64,000 nucleotides of DNA. It comes from an uncultured Eubacteriales bacterium (lineage in GTDB: Bacteria; Bacillota; Clostridia; Oscillospirales; UBA644). This document shows, one piece after another, positions 36,231 through 44,815 of the stretch; positions within the stretch are counted from its first letter, which is position 1; each line of letters opens with the position of its first letter. The position numbers and the translations under genes are program-made. The stretch lies in NCBI GenBank assembly GCA_934501435.1, contig CAKSTW010000003.1:124001-188000 (forward strand). The letters are read 5' to 3'. Below the pieces are notes generated by a model that searched no databases, was not told the origin of the DNA, and worked only from the letters and a program-made list of their open reading frames with translations.

Positions 36231-38069
36231 TTATTTGTTGTCGTCGTTTACCTGATAGTCGTCGACGCTTACTTTTCCGTCCGCGTCGGGGGCTGCCCCC
36301 TGCGCGCCTGCGTCGGGTCCCTGTGCGCCTGCGGTCTGAGTCTCGGCGTACATCTTTTCGGCTATTTTATAGAATCTCTTCTGAAGTTCGTCGGTATCGG
36401 CTTTTATGGCGTCGGTATCGGTTCCTTTGAGAGTTTCCTTGAGTTTTGTTATCTGTTCTTCAACGGGCGCTTTTTCCTCGGCGGAAAGTTTTTCGCCCAT
36501 ATCGGTCATTGTCTTTTCGCACTGATAGATAAGCTGTTCGGCGCTGTTTCTCGTTTCGATACCTTCACGGCGCTTTTTATCTTCAGCGGCATATTTTTCA
36601 GCGTCGGCAACAGCCTTTTCGACGTCTTCCTTGGACATATTGCTCGAAGCGGTGATGGTTATATGCTGTTCCTTGCCCGTTCCCTTGTCTTTTGCGTAAA
36701 CGTTTACTATACCGTTTGCGTCGATATCAAAGGTAACTTCGATCTGCGGAACCTGCTTCGGTGCCGGCGGGATTCCGTCGAGAGAGAATCTGCCGAGGGT
36801 CTTGTTGTCGGCAGCCATTTCACGTTCGCCCTGTACGACGTGGACTTCAACGCTCGTCTGGTTGTCGGCGGCGGTTGTAAAGATCTGGCTCTTCTTTACG
36901 GGGATCGTGGTGTTTCTGTCGATTATTTTTGCGGTGATTCCGCCGTAGACTTCAACGCCGAGGGAAAGAGGCGTTACGTCGAGAAGAACGAGTCCCGAAA
37001 CGTCTCCGCCCAATACTCCCGCCTGAATTGCCGCGCCGATAGCGACGCATTCGTCGGGGTTGATACCCTTATGGGGTTCTTTATTGATAAACTTTTTCAG
37101 GGCTTCCTGAACTGCCGGGATCCTCGAAGAACCGCCGACAAGAAGAACTTTGTCGATCTGCTCTGCGGTAAGACCCGCGTCCTGCATCGCTTTTCTTACG
37201 GGGACCATCGTTGCTTCGACGAGATCTGCGGTAAGTTCGTTGAATTTTGCTCTTGTGAGAGTGATGTCAAGGTGTTTAGGTCCGGTTGCGTCAGCGGTGA
37301 TGAACGGAAGATTGATATTGGTGGTGGTCATGCCGGAAAGTTCGATCTTTGCCTTTTCAGCGGCTTCCTTGAGTCGCTGCATAGCCATTTTATCGGTGGA
37401 AAGGTCAACTCCGGTGTCTTTCTTAAATTCGGAAACGAGGAAGTCGATTATCTTCTGGTCGAAATCGTCGCCGCCGAGACGGGTGTTGCCGTTTGTGGAA
37501 AGAACTTCGAAAACGCCGTCGCCGATATCGAGGATAGAAACGTCGAACGTTCCGCCTCCGAGGTCGTAGACCATGATTTTCTGTTCGTTTTCCTTATCTA
37601 CGCCGTAAGCAAGAGCCGCGGCGGTAGGTTCGTTTATGATTCTCTTTACGTCAAGTCCGATTATCGTACCTGCGTTCTTTGTCGCCTGACGCTGCGCGTC
37701 GTTGAAGTATGCGGGGACGGTGATTACCGCTTCGGTAACTTTTTCGCCGAGATAACTTTCGGCGTCTGTTTTGAGTTTCTGCAGGATCATCGAAGAGATC
37801 ATTTCGGGGGTATATTCCTTTTCGTCGATCACGATCTTACGGTTTGTACCCATATCTCTTTTGATGGAACTTATCGTTCTGTCGGGGTTTGTTATCGCCT
37901 GTCTTTTTGCGACCTGACCGACCATTCTTTCGCCGTCTTTTGCAAAAGCGACGACCGACGGGGTGGTTCTTGCGCCCTCGGCGTTAGCTATAACAACAGG
38001 TTCTCCGCCTTCCATTACGGCAACGCAGGAGTTTGTTGTTCCCAAGTCAATACCAATGATTTTAGACAT
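36231..38069 (-). CDS. dnaK: Chaperone DnaK (Hsp70)
   Basis: DnaK is the ATP-dependent Hsp70 chaperone. The nucleotide-binding domain has GIDLGTTNSCVAV at the start, AYFNDAQRQATKNAG and VYDLGGGTFDVSIL; the substrate-binding domain and a lid follow, ending with an Ala/Gly-rich acidic tail. The protein is 612 residues long, the normal length for Firmicutes. RBS TAGGAGG. Confidence 0.98.
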   Translation of the reverse strand: MSKIIGIDLGTTNSCVAVMEGGEPVVIANAEGARTTPSVVAFAKDGERMVGQVAKRQAITNPDRTISSIKRDMGTNRKIVIDEKEYTPEMISSMILQKLKTDAESYLGEKVTEAVITVPAYFNDAQRQATKNAGTIIGLDVKRIINEPTAAALAYGVDKENEQKIMVYDLGGGTFDVSILDIGDGVFEVLSTNGNTRLGGDDFDQKIIDFLVSEFKKDTGVDLSTDKMAMQRLKEAAEKAKIELSGMTTTNINLPFITADATGPKHLDITLTRAKFNELTADLVEATMVPVRKAMQDAGLTAEQIDKVLLVGGSSRIPAVQEALKKFINKEPHKGINPDECVAIGAAIQAGVLGGDVSGLVLLDVTPLSLGVEVYGGITAKIIDRNTTIPVKKSQIFTTAADNQTSVEVHVVQGEREMAADNKTLGRFSLDGIPPAPKQVPQIEVTFDIDANGIVNVYAKDKGTGKEQHITITASSNMSKEDVEKAVADAEKYAAEDKKRREGIETRNSAEQLIYQCEKTMTDMGEKLSAEEKAPVEEQITKLKETLKGTDTDAIKADTDELQKRFYKIAEKMYAETQTAGAQGPDAGAQGAAPDADGKVSVDDYQVNDDNK

Positions 38070-38110
38070 ATCTATTCCTCCTAATTATTTACGTTTATTG
38101 AAAACACGGG

Positions 38111-38635
38111 TCAGTTTACCACTTTGACCATTGCGTGTCTTATAATCTTATCTTTTATTTTATAACCCTTGCTGAAGACTTCCGAAACGGTGTTTTCGGC
38201 AAGTTCTTCGTCTTCGCCGTGCATTACCGCTTCGTGGATATTCGGGTCGAACGCGTCGCCCTTTTCTCCGTAACTTTCAACTCCGAGTTTTGCAAAGACC
38301 GAGTTCATCTGATTGAGGACCATTTCAACTCCTTTTTTTAAGGGAGAATCCTCCTCGGTCGCAGCAACGGCTCTTTCGAGGTTATCGACTACCGGCAATA
38401 TCTCGGCGAGAGTCTGCGCCGCAGCGTTGAGATATGACGCTTCCTTTTCGGCAGCCGTCCTTTTTTTATAATTTTCGAAATCCGCATAAAGTCTGATAAA
38501 ACGGTCTTTTTCTTCGGCTATCGCCTCTTCGATGCGTTTTTCGGTCTCGGCGTCGGAATTTTCGGTTTTTTCTTCAACGGGTTCTTCAACCGGAGTTTCC
38601 TCTGCCTTTTCCTTTTCGTTTTTCTCCTTTTTCAC
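38111..38635 (-). CDS. grpE: Nucleotide exchange factor GrpE
   Basis: GrpE releases ADP from DnaK. The 174-residue protein has a Glu/Lys-rich disordered N-terminus (about 1-35), a long helical dimerisation region (about 36-95) and the C-terminal beta domain with the GYKIKDKIIRHAMVKV motif. The start is GTG at 38633-38635, preceded by an AAGGAG RBS. It lies between hrcA and dnaK. Confidence 0.96.
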   Translation of the reverse strand: MKKEKNEKEKAEETPVEEPVEEKTENSDAETEKRIEEAIAEEKDRFIRLYADFENYKKRTAAEKEASYLNAAAQTLAEILPVVDNLERAVAATEEDSPLKKGVEMVLNQMNSVFAKLGVESYGEKGDAFDPNIHEAVMHGEDEELAENTVSEVFSKGYKIKDKIIRHAMVKVVN

Positions 38636-38651
38636 GGTGTTTCTCCTTTCT

Positions 38652-39659
38652 TCAGTTTTCGCCCCAGACTTTTCCCATCTCGCGAAGCAGGTGGTTGCAG
38701 CCTGAAATTATTCTTGAATAATACATTCTCGTGGGGCCCATAACGCCGATGACAAGCGGGAATTTACCTGCCCGTCCGACGGAAATAACGCTCGTTGACT
38801 TCATCGGGAACAGTTTGTTTTCTTCGCCTATCCTTATTGAAATGCTGTTCGAATAAAAACCGTCGAGAAGTATTTTTTTTATGTCGTCTTCGTCGCTTAT
38901 GAAATTCATAAATCTGCGGACCGTTTCGGTCTCGGCAAATTCGGGATACGAGAAGAGATTTGACGCTCCGCCGATATACAGTTCGAAATTCCGGAGTTTC
39001 AAAAGAAACCTTTCGATATATTCGTAGGCGTCGCCGAGTTCTTCGGGGATTTCCGAACGGAACGCTTTGAATTTATCTTTCGAAAGGCTTTCATCCGATA
39101 TTTCGGAAAAGTATTTGCAGAGAAGTTTTTCGAGTTTTCCGCAAAGCAAAGCCTTCGGTTCGTTATCGGTCTTGATAAAGCAGGTCCTCACCGAATTTTC
39201 GGAGGACACAGCCATAATTCCGACCGTCTTTCTGCCCGACGGAAATACTTTGTAGGAAAAACGTCCGTCGCCGCACATCGGAGCGATAGTAAAAACGGCG
39301 CAGCCCGAAAATTTCGCCATTCCCGAAGTCATTTCCCGCAGGGTGTCCTCCATGGTGTTTCCTCTTGAAAACGCCCTTTCGAGAACCGCCGTTTCGTAAG
39401 GCGAGAGTTCGTATTCGGACAAAGCGTTCGAAACGTAGAACCGATACCCCTCGTTCGTCGGGATCCTTCCTGCGGAAGTGTGAGGTTTTTCGATGAGTCC
39501 CTCTTTTTCGAGTTCGTTCATTTCGTTTCTTACCGTTGCCGACGAAAGATCGAGTTTCTCGCGTGAGATGAGCGCTTTCGAACCTACGGGCTCGCCCGTT
39601 TCGATATAGGCGCGGATAACCGAAGCAAGAATACTTCTTTTTCTTGCGTCAAGACTCAT
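38652..39659 (-). CDS. hrcA: Heat-inducible transcription repressor HrcA
   Basis: HrcA binds CIRCE and represses the heat-shock operon; GroEL helps it fold. The protein has an N-terminal winged helix (about 1-75, with VGSKALISREKLDLSSATVRNEM) and a GAF-like domain. The ATG at 39659 is chosen because AGAGGGG lies eight bases before it; the frame stays open 53 codons upstream across the promoter, which cannot be coding. It has 335 residues, the usual family length. Confidence 0.95.
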   Translation of the reverse strand: MSLDARKRSILASVIRAYIETGEPVGSKALISREKLDLSSATVRNEMNELEKEGLIEKPHTSAGRIPTNEGYRFYVSNALSEYELSPYETAVLERAFSRGNTMEDTLREMTSGMAKFSGCAVFTIAPMCGDGRFSYKVFPSGRKTVGIMAVSSENSVRTCFIKTDNEPKALLCGKLEKLLCKYFSEISDESLSKDKFKAFRSEIPEELGDAYEYIERFLLKLRNFELYIGGASNLFSYPEFAETETVRRFMNFISDEDDIKKILLDGFYSNSISIRIGEENKLFPMKSTSVISVGRAGKFPLVIGVMGPTRMYYSRIISGCNHLLREMGKVWGEN

Positions 39660-39676
39660 TTCCATAGCCCCTCTCT

Positions 39677-39703
39677 TTAGCACTCCGAATGTTTGAGTGC
39701 TAA
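39677..39703. promoter_or_regulatory. CIRCE operator (HrcA binding site)
   Basis: TTAGCACTC, nine bases, GAGTGCTAA: an exact match to the CIRCE inverted repeat. It sits between the hrcA promoter and RBS, so HrcA represses its own operon. Confidence 0.98.
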
Positions 39704-39714
39704 AAACTACATAT

Positions 39715-39743
39715 ATAGTATATCTAAAAAACCGATTTGTCAA
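39715..39743 (-). promoter_or_regulatory. Sigma-A promoter of the hrcA operon
   Basis: TTGACA (39738-39743) and TACTAT (39715-39720) with a 17-base spacer on the minus strand. The start of transcription falls immediately before CIRCE. Confidence 0.88.
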
Positions 39744-39830
39744 TACCGTTTTATGATGTTTTACAAAAATTTCACAACTTGTCTGACCTTTTCTGACCAA
39801 ATGTCCGGTTTTCCGCAAATAACCTTTTGA

Positions 39831-39850
39831 CGGCGTTTTTCATAAAATAT
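39831..39850 (+). promoter_or_regulatory. Possible sporulation sigma factor -10 region for spoVM
   Basis: CATAAAAT (39841-39848) matches the sigma-E type -10 (CATACAAT) at all but one position, about 30 bases before the spoVM ATG. spoVM is a sigma-E gene in B. subtilis. A sigma-A reading (TTGACG, 15-base spacer, TATAAC) is also possible. Confidence 0.45.
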
Positions 39851-39877
39851 AACAGAAAAGATGAAAGGAGCGGCGGA

Positions 39878-39946
39878 ATGAAAGTGGTTGTACTTAAAGC
39901 CCCCGCAGGGTTACGGGGTATTCTCAGGTTCATTTTCAAAATATAA
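39878..39946 (+). CDS. spoVM: Spore morphogenesis peptide SpoVM (22 residues)
   Basis: This 22-codon gene encodes an amphipathic helix beginning MKVVVLKAPAGL. It shares Lys2, Lys7, Pro9, Leu12, Gly14, Ile15 and Arg17 with B. subtilis SpoVM (26 residues). SpoVM recognises the convex outer forespore membrane and anchors SpoIVA, the base of the spore coat. An AAGGAGCGGCGGA RBS precedes the ATG and a terminator follows the stop, so it is a complete single-gene unit. It lies between the hrcA promoter and the ABC-F gene. The peptide is far shorter than normal gene-calling limits. Identification is by pattern and length; it fits the spoIIE gene in the same window. Confidence 0.88.
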   Translation: MKVVVLKAPAGLRGILRFIFKI

Positions 39947-39948
39947 GG

Positions 39949-39976
39949 AAAAGCGGCGATTTTTTTCGCCGCTTTT
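39949..39976. terminator. Bidirectional terminator between spoVM and the ABC-F gene
   Basis: AAAAGCGGCGA and a CGCCGCTTTT arm pair around a T-rich loop, with A and T tails on both sides. It serves the two convergent genes. Confidence 0.85.
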
Positions 39977-41878
39977 CTATTGTTCGAGTTCTTCTGTTAA
40001 AATGAGCCATTCTTCCGTCGCTTCGTCCCTCTCTTTTTCGAGAGAAAACAGTTTTTCCTGCAGTTCCGCGACTTTTTCATAGTCGGAGCAGACTTCGGGA
40101 AGAGACAAAGTTTCCGAAATTTCCGAAATCTCCTTTTCGAGATTTTCGATAAGCGTTTCCAGTTTTTCGGCTCTTTTTTTCTTTTTGGAAAGTTCTTTGA
40201 GCGGAGAATAATATCCTTTTTTCTCCGTTTTTGTTTCGGTTTTTACCGTTTCGCTTTTTTCGGGTTCGGCGCTTTTTGCGCGCAGTTCCTCGTATTCGGC
40301 AAAACCGAACGGATAGAATTTCGCTCCGTTTTCGTCAAAAACAAGAAGTTTATCTGCGATCTTATTCACGAAATATCGGTCGTGCGACACGAAAATAAGG
40401 GTTCCCGTATATTCGGAAAGCATATTTTCAAGCGTTTCCTTGCCGACTATATCCATGTGGTTCGTCGGTTCGTCGAGAATGAGGACGTTCGGCTTTCTGC
40501 GGAGAATTTCGCAGAGGGCAAGCCTTACTTTTTCGCCGCCCGAAAGACTGTCGACCGGCTTGAAGACGTCGTCGCCCGAAAATAAAAACGCGCCGAGGGC
40601 TTTTCTGACTTCGGTATTCGTCATCGACGGGAATTTGCCCGCGAACTCGTCGAAAACGGTATCGGAGCCGTTGAACATCGCGAGCTGCTGGTCGAAATAG
40701 CCTACCTTCGTCTTTATGCCGAATTCAAAGCGACCCGAAAGCATCGGGGTTTTGCCGACAAGCGTTTTAACGAAAGTCGATTTGCCTATTCCGTTGCCGC
40801 CGATCACTGCGAGTTTTTCGCCCCTGAAAAGTTCGAAATTTACCGTCGCGAGAGGTTTTGTATATCCTATTTCAAGGTCTTTTACGTCGAGGACCTTTTT
40901 TACGCTTTCGATTTCGGGCTGAAAGTCGGCGTGGAAGGTACGGAGGTCGTATCTGTCGGGCATATCGACGGTCTTCATCTTCTCGATCTGTTTGAGTTTC
41001 GACTGAGCCATCGCCGCCTTTGTCGCCTTATAGCGGAAGCGTTCGACTATCTTTGTAAGGCGGGAAATCTCCGCTCTCTGCGCCTCGTAATCTTTCAACT
41101 GTTTTGTATGGTTTTCCCTTTTCTGTCTTTCGAAATCGGAATATTTTCCCTGATACCGTTTCGTTTCGCCGTATTCTATTTCATAGACGACGTTTACGAT
41201 TTTATCGAGAAACATTCGGTCGTGGGAGACTATCACCATTGCCGACTTATAGTTTTTCAGATATTCTTCGAGCCATTCGACGGCGGTTATATCGAGGTGG
41301 TTTGTCGGCTCGTCGAGAAGCAGGATATCGGGTTTTGAAAGCAGAAGTTTGATAAATGCTATCTTGGTCTTCTGCCCTCCCGAAAACTCGGAGATGGGTT
41401 TTTGCATATCCTCGTCGGTAAACCCGAATTTCCTTATCGCCGTAAGGTATTCCTTTTTATAGGTGTACCCGCCGAGCAGTTCGAATTTTTCGCAAAGGTT
41501 TGAATATGCCTTTATGTTTTCGTCGCCGTGGTCGGTTTCGAGAATTTTCTGAAGAGAATTCATCTTCTCTTCGGTCTCTGTTATCGGAGCGTAGACTTTC
41601 AGAATTTCGTCAAGCATCGACACTCCGCCGTCGGGGAAATACATCTGTTCCATATAGCCGACGGTCGGGCTTCCCGCTTTTATGACGTTGAAACGCTCGT
41701 CGCCCGTTCCCTCTTCGAGAGGTACGGCGCCCGTTATCGCTTTTAAGAGCGTGGTTTTTCCGCAGCCGTTTCTTCCGACTATCGCGATCTTTTCTTTGTC
41801 CCGTATCTCGAAATCTATATTTTCAAGCACGGTATCCGCCCCGTAAGAAACGGAGCCGTTGATAATTTTATAGGTCAT
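39977..41878 (-). CDS. ABC-F family ATPase (ribosome-associated)
   Basis: This 633-residue soluble protein has two ABC domains: GRNGCGKTT/SGGQKTKIA/LLLDEPTNH in the first and GGNGIGKST/SGGEKVRLA/LILDEPTNH in the second. They are joined by a charged linker (about 230-320), and there is a C-terminal coiled coil (about 545-633). There are no transmembrane segments. ABC-F proteins act at the ribosomal E site in translation quality control; some give antibiotic protection. This one resembles housekeeping YdiF/YkpA types more than resistance proteins, but the subclass is uncertain. It overlaps trhP by 11 bases and ends the thyX operon. Confidence 0.92.
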   Translation of the reverse strand: MTYKIINGSVSYGADTVLENIDFEIRDKEKIAIVGRNGCGKTTLLKAITGAVPLEEGTGDERFNVIKAGSPTVGYMEQMYFPDGGVSMLDEILKVYAPITETEEKMNSLQKILETDHGDENIKAYSNLCEKFELLGGYTYKKEYLTAIRKFGFTDEDMQKPISEFSGGQKTKIAFIKLLLSKPDILLLDEPTNHLDITAVEWLEEYLKNYKSAMVIVSHDRMFLDKIVNVVYEIEYGETKRYQGKYSDFERQKRENHTKQLKDYEAQRAEISRLTKIVERFRYKATKAAMAQSKLKQIEKMKTVDMPDRYDLRTFHADFQPEIESVKKVLDVKDLEIGYTKPLATVNFELFRGEKLAVIGGNGIGKSTFVKTLVGKTPMLSGRFEFGIKTKVGYFDQQLAMFNGSDTVFDEFAGKFPSMTNTEVRKALGAFLFSGDDVFKPVDSLSGGEKVRLALCEILRRKPNVLILDEPTNHMDIVGKETLENMLSEYTGTLIFVSHDRYFVNKIADKLLVFDENGAKFYPFGFAEYEELRAKSAEPEKSETVKTETKTEKKGYYSPLKELSKKKKRAEKLETLIENLEKEISEISETLSLPEVCSDYEKVAELQEKLFSLEKERDEATEEWLILTEELEQ

Positions 41879-43103
41879 TTTTCTTTCTTCTTATAAATCC
41901 GTATCGGCTGACGGGGTGAGGAAACGGAATGAAAACGGTCATCTGAGCGTGCGGGGCTGCGGAAATAAGTTTTCCGTCGCTGCCGTACATCTCGGTTATT
42001 ACCAACGTTTCCGGTTCTTTACCTGGTTCGACTATTTCTATTTCGTCCCCTGCGACAAATTTATTGCGCTGTTCTGTTTCAAGCAGTCTGCGGGAATAAT
42101 CGTATCCCCTTACGGCGCCGATAAGTTCATAGTTTCTTATGTAACCCGAAGTTTCGTAGTTCTGACCCGAGGCGTCGGGGCGTCCGTAATAAAATCCGGT
42201 TGAAAAATCTCTGTGGCTCGTTTTCAGAAGTTCCGCCATATATTTCGGGATATTTCTTTTATAAAGGGACAGGTCGTCGAAAACGTCGTCGATAGCCTCC
42301 CTGTACGCCTTTGCGACGCAGGAAACGTAGTATTCGGTCTTCACCCTGCCCTCGACTTTGAAAGAAGAAATCCCCGCGTAGACAAGTTCGTCGATATGCT
42401 CTATCATGCAGAGGTCTTTTGAGTTGAAGATATACGTTCCGTTTTCGGTCTCGTCAAGCGGAAAATACTCTCCGGGGCGCGTTTCTTCGCATACGGAATA
42501 TTTCCAGCGGCACGCCTGCGCGCAGTTTCCGCGGTTGGCGTCTCTTCCGGTAAGAAAAGATGAAAGAAGACATCTTCCCGAATGAGCCATGCACATTGCC
42601 CCGTGGACAAAGGCTTCGATCTCAAGGTCTTCGGGAATATTTTTCCTTATTTCGGCAATTTCTTCAAGGGAACATTCCCTTGCCAGAACGACCCGCGAAA
42701 CGCCGAGAGAATGCCACATACACAGCGCCGCGGAGTTTATCGCGTTCGCCTGTGTCGACAGGTGAATTTTCATTTCGGGAACAAGATGTTTTGTAAGCCC
42801 GATAAGCCCTATATCCCCGACGATAACGGCGTCAACGCCTGCGGCGGCAAGGCTTTTTAAGTACGCGGGATAGCGTTTTATCTCGTCTTCATGGGGAGTC
42901 GTATTGACAGCGACGTAGACTTTGACGTTTTCGGCGTGAGCGTAAGATACGGCTTCTCTCATTTCCTTTTCGGAAAAATTCGAAGACGCGGTGCGGAGAG
43001 AAAACTCTTCGCCGCCTATATATACGGCGTCGGCACCGTATTCTATCGCGTATTTCAGCCTTGCAAAATCGCCTGCCGGCAAAAGAAGTTCGGGCTTTTT
43101 CAA
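41868..43103 (-). CDS. trhP: U32 peptidase-family tRNA uridine-34 hydroxylase (TrhP-type)
   Basis: TrhP hydroxylates wobble uridine to ho5U, using prephenate, with a labile Fe-S centre. The 411-residue protein has the U32 core (ELLLPAGDFARLKYAIEYGADAVY) and the conserved cysteines (HGAMCMAHSGRC, GNCAQACRW). The start is TTG at 43101-43103, overlapping the trmR stop as TTGA, with a GGTGG RBS. B. subtilis has two such proteins (YrrN, YrrO) beside TrmR; here there is one. The mltG-trmR-trhP order matches B. subtilis yrrL-yrrM-yrrN/O. Confidence 0.9.
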   Translation of the reverse strand: MKKPELLLPAGDFARLKYAIEYGADAVYIGGEEFSLRTASSNFSEKEMREAVSYAHAENVKVYVAVNTTPHEDEIKRYPAYLKSLAAAGVDAVIVGDIGLIGLTKHLVPEMKIHLSTQANAINSAALCMWHSLGVSRVVLARECSLEEIAEIRKNIPEDLEIEAFVHGAMCMAHSGRCLLSSFLTGRDANRGNCAQACRWKYSVCEETRPGEYFPLDETENGTYIFNSKDLCMIEHIDELVYAGISSFKVEGRVKTEYYVSCVAKAYREAIDDVFDDLSLYKRNIPKYMAELLKTSHRDFSTGFYYGRPDASGQNYETSGYIRNYELIGAVRGYDYSRRLLETEQRNKFVAGDEIEIVEPGKEPETLVITEMYGSDGKLISAAPHAQMTVFIPFPHPVSRYGFIRRKKNDL

Positions 43104-43762
43104 TTTTTATCCACCATTCTGTATGAAAGAGTCACGCCGTCGCTTATCGGAAGCAGAACGGTGTGCATATCGCTTATGTTTTCAAGTTTTTCGAGATATT
43201 CGCCGAGCCTTGTGACTATCGTCCTGTTGCGGCGGACGTCGGGTTCTCCCTTTGCGACGTATCCTCCGAAAAAGACGTTGTCGGAAATGAGGATACCGTC
43301 GGGAGACAATAGTCTTTTTATATGTTCGAGAAAATACGGATACTGCCCTTTTGCGGCGTCAAGGAAGATAAAATCGTAAGGTTCGGTAAGCTTTTCGAGA
43401 GTTTCGAGAGCGCTCCCCTCAAACATCGTTATCGTTTTTTCGGGATCGTATTTTTCGAAATTTTCGCGTGCGGGCTTTATCATCGCGGGGTTTCTTTCGA
43501 GAGTATGTATCACCGCTTTGCCGCCGCACGCTTCTTTCATCAGAAGAGCGGAAAAGCCGATACAGGTCCCTATCTCAAGAATTCTCCGCGGTTTTTTTAT
43601 GCGGCAGATTATGTCTATAAGGTCGGCTGTTTCCGGTTCGGAAATGGGATATTCCTCTTTTCTCGCATTTCTTTCGATTTCGCCGAGAATTCCGTCTCTT
43701 TCGCGCCTTGTTTTCCGCATAAAATCAAGAAGATACGGATAAATTATCTTATCTTTTTCCAT
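43100..43762 (-). CDS. trmR: tRNA 5-hydroxyuridine methyltransferase TrmR (YrrM-like O-methyltransferase)
   Basis: TrmR methylates ho5U34 to mo5U34 with SAM. The 220-residue class I methyltransferase has motif I (RRILEIGTCIGFSALLM), the acidic residue in HTLERNP and a catalytic-metal region (IFLDAAKGQY; LISDNVFFGG). It overlaps trhP, whose product is its substrate supplier, so the two form a modification module. General O-methyltransferase family 3 membership is certain; the tRNA role rests on context. Confidence 0.9.
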   Translation of the reverse strand: MEKDKIIYPYLLDFMRKTRRERDGILGEIERNARKEEYPISEPETADLIDIICRIKKPRRILEIGTCIGFSALLMKEACGGKAVIHTLERNPAMIKPARENFEKYDPEKTITMFEGSALETLEKLTEPYDFIFLDAAKGQYPYFLEHIKRLLSPDGILISDNVFFGGYVAKGEPDVRRNRTIVTRLGEYLEKLENISDMHTVLLPISDGVTLSYRMVDKN

Positions 43763-43765
43763 ATT

Positions 43766-44815
43766 TTATCCTAAATATTTCTTTGCGTTTTTAACGTGTT
43801 CTTTGTGAGTTTTCGAAAACACGGATTCGCCCGTGCCGTCAAGTTTCGCGACGAAATAATAATATTCGGTCTTTGCGGGTTCTACGGCGGCAATAAGCGC
43901 ATCGATACCGGGGTTTGCAATGGGCGTCGGGGTAAGTCCCTTATGCAGATAGGTATTATAGGGGCTGTCGGTCTGCAGGTCGGCGTAGGAAAGCACGGTT
44001 TTGACGTCCTCTTTTTTGAGAACGTAGGTTATCGTCGCGTCGCTCTGGAGTTTCATTCCGATTTTCATTCTGTTATGGAAAACGGAAGAAATATTCGCGA
44101 AATCGCCGACCGTTCCTCCCTCTTTCTGAATAATCGACGCAAGAGTGACGGCTTCGTAAAGGGTCATGTCGCCGAGTTTTTCATTTATTTTGTTTTCGGT
44201 TATTACGTCGTCGAAACGTTTGAGCATTTTGTTTATTATATTATGCTCGGTATCGTCGACGAAAAACGCGTAGGTGTCGGGATACAAAAAGCCTTCGAGG
44301 CGGTTTTCGGTTCCTGCGGCAGGCAGATAGTCGAAAGAATAGAAATCGTTGTTTATCGCGTCGTAAAAGCCCTGTTCGGTGCCGATACCGGCGGCAACGA
44401 GTTTATCGACTATTTGGGAAACCCGGTAGCCTTCGGGGAAGGTTAGGCTTACGCTTTCCCTGTATTGGCTCTTGTTTAAGTCCGCAAAAATATTTTCGTA
44501 GCTTTCACCCTTTTTGAATTCGAAAGCGCCGAGCTGGATATTGGTATCCGAACCCGTGAATTTCGCATAGAAACGGAAAGCCGTCGGGTATTTTATAATT
44601 CCCGCTTCCTTGAGTTTATTGCCTATTTTCGAAGAGTTATCGCCCTTTTCGACGGTTATCACTCCCGTCTCTTCCGAGATGTTTTTACCTCTTATTTCAC
44701 CCGATATCGCAATGGTAAAATAAGCGGCGACGGCAAAAAGTATGACAAGGACTCCGCAGACGCAAAGTCCGACAATTCTCTTTATTTTCCTCTTTTTTCG
44801 CGACGCTGAATCCAT
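43766..44815 (-). CDS. mltG: Endolytic murein transglycosylase MltG
   Basis: MltG cuts nascent peptidoglycan strands and is thought to set glycan length. The 349-residue protein has one N-terminal transmembrane helix (about 11-35), a LysM-like subdomain and a YceG catalytic domain with the catalytic Glu in SIIQKEGG. A GGAG RBS lies before the ATG, which is inside the last 34 bases of the CPBP protease gene. Confidence 0.95.
   Translation of the reverse strand: MDSASRKKRKIKRIVGLCVCGVLVILFAVAAYFTIAISGEIRGKNISEETGVITVEKGDNSSKIGNKLKEAGIIKYPTAFRFYAKFTGSDTNIQLGAFEFKKGESYENIFADLNKSQYRESVSLTFPEGYRVSQIVDKLVAAGIGTEQGFYDAINNDFYSFDYLPAAGTENRLEGFLYPDTYAFFVDDTEHNIINKMLKRFDDVITENKINEKLGDMTLYEAVTLASIIQKEGGTVGDFANISSVFHNRMKIGMKLQSDATITYVLKKEDVKTVLSYADLQTDSPYNTYLHKGLTPTPIANPGIDALIAAVEPAKTEYYYFVAKLDGTGESVFSKTHKEHVKNAKKYLG

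Noticed and set aside
36663..38084. Plus-strand open frame of 473 codons opposite dnaK
   Set aside because: dnaK is complete on the minus strand; antisense frames opposite dnaK are a known annotation artefact.
39660..39818. Upstream extension of the hrcA frame by 53 codons
   Set aside because: It would span the promoter and CIRCE operator, and the correct RBS lies before the ATG at 39659.
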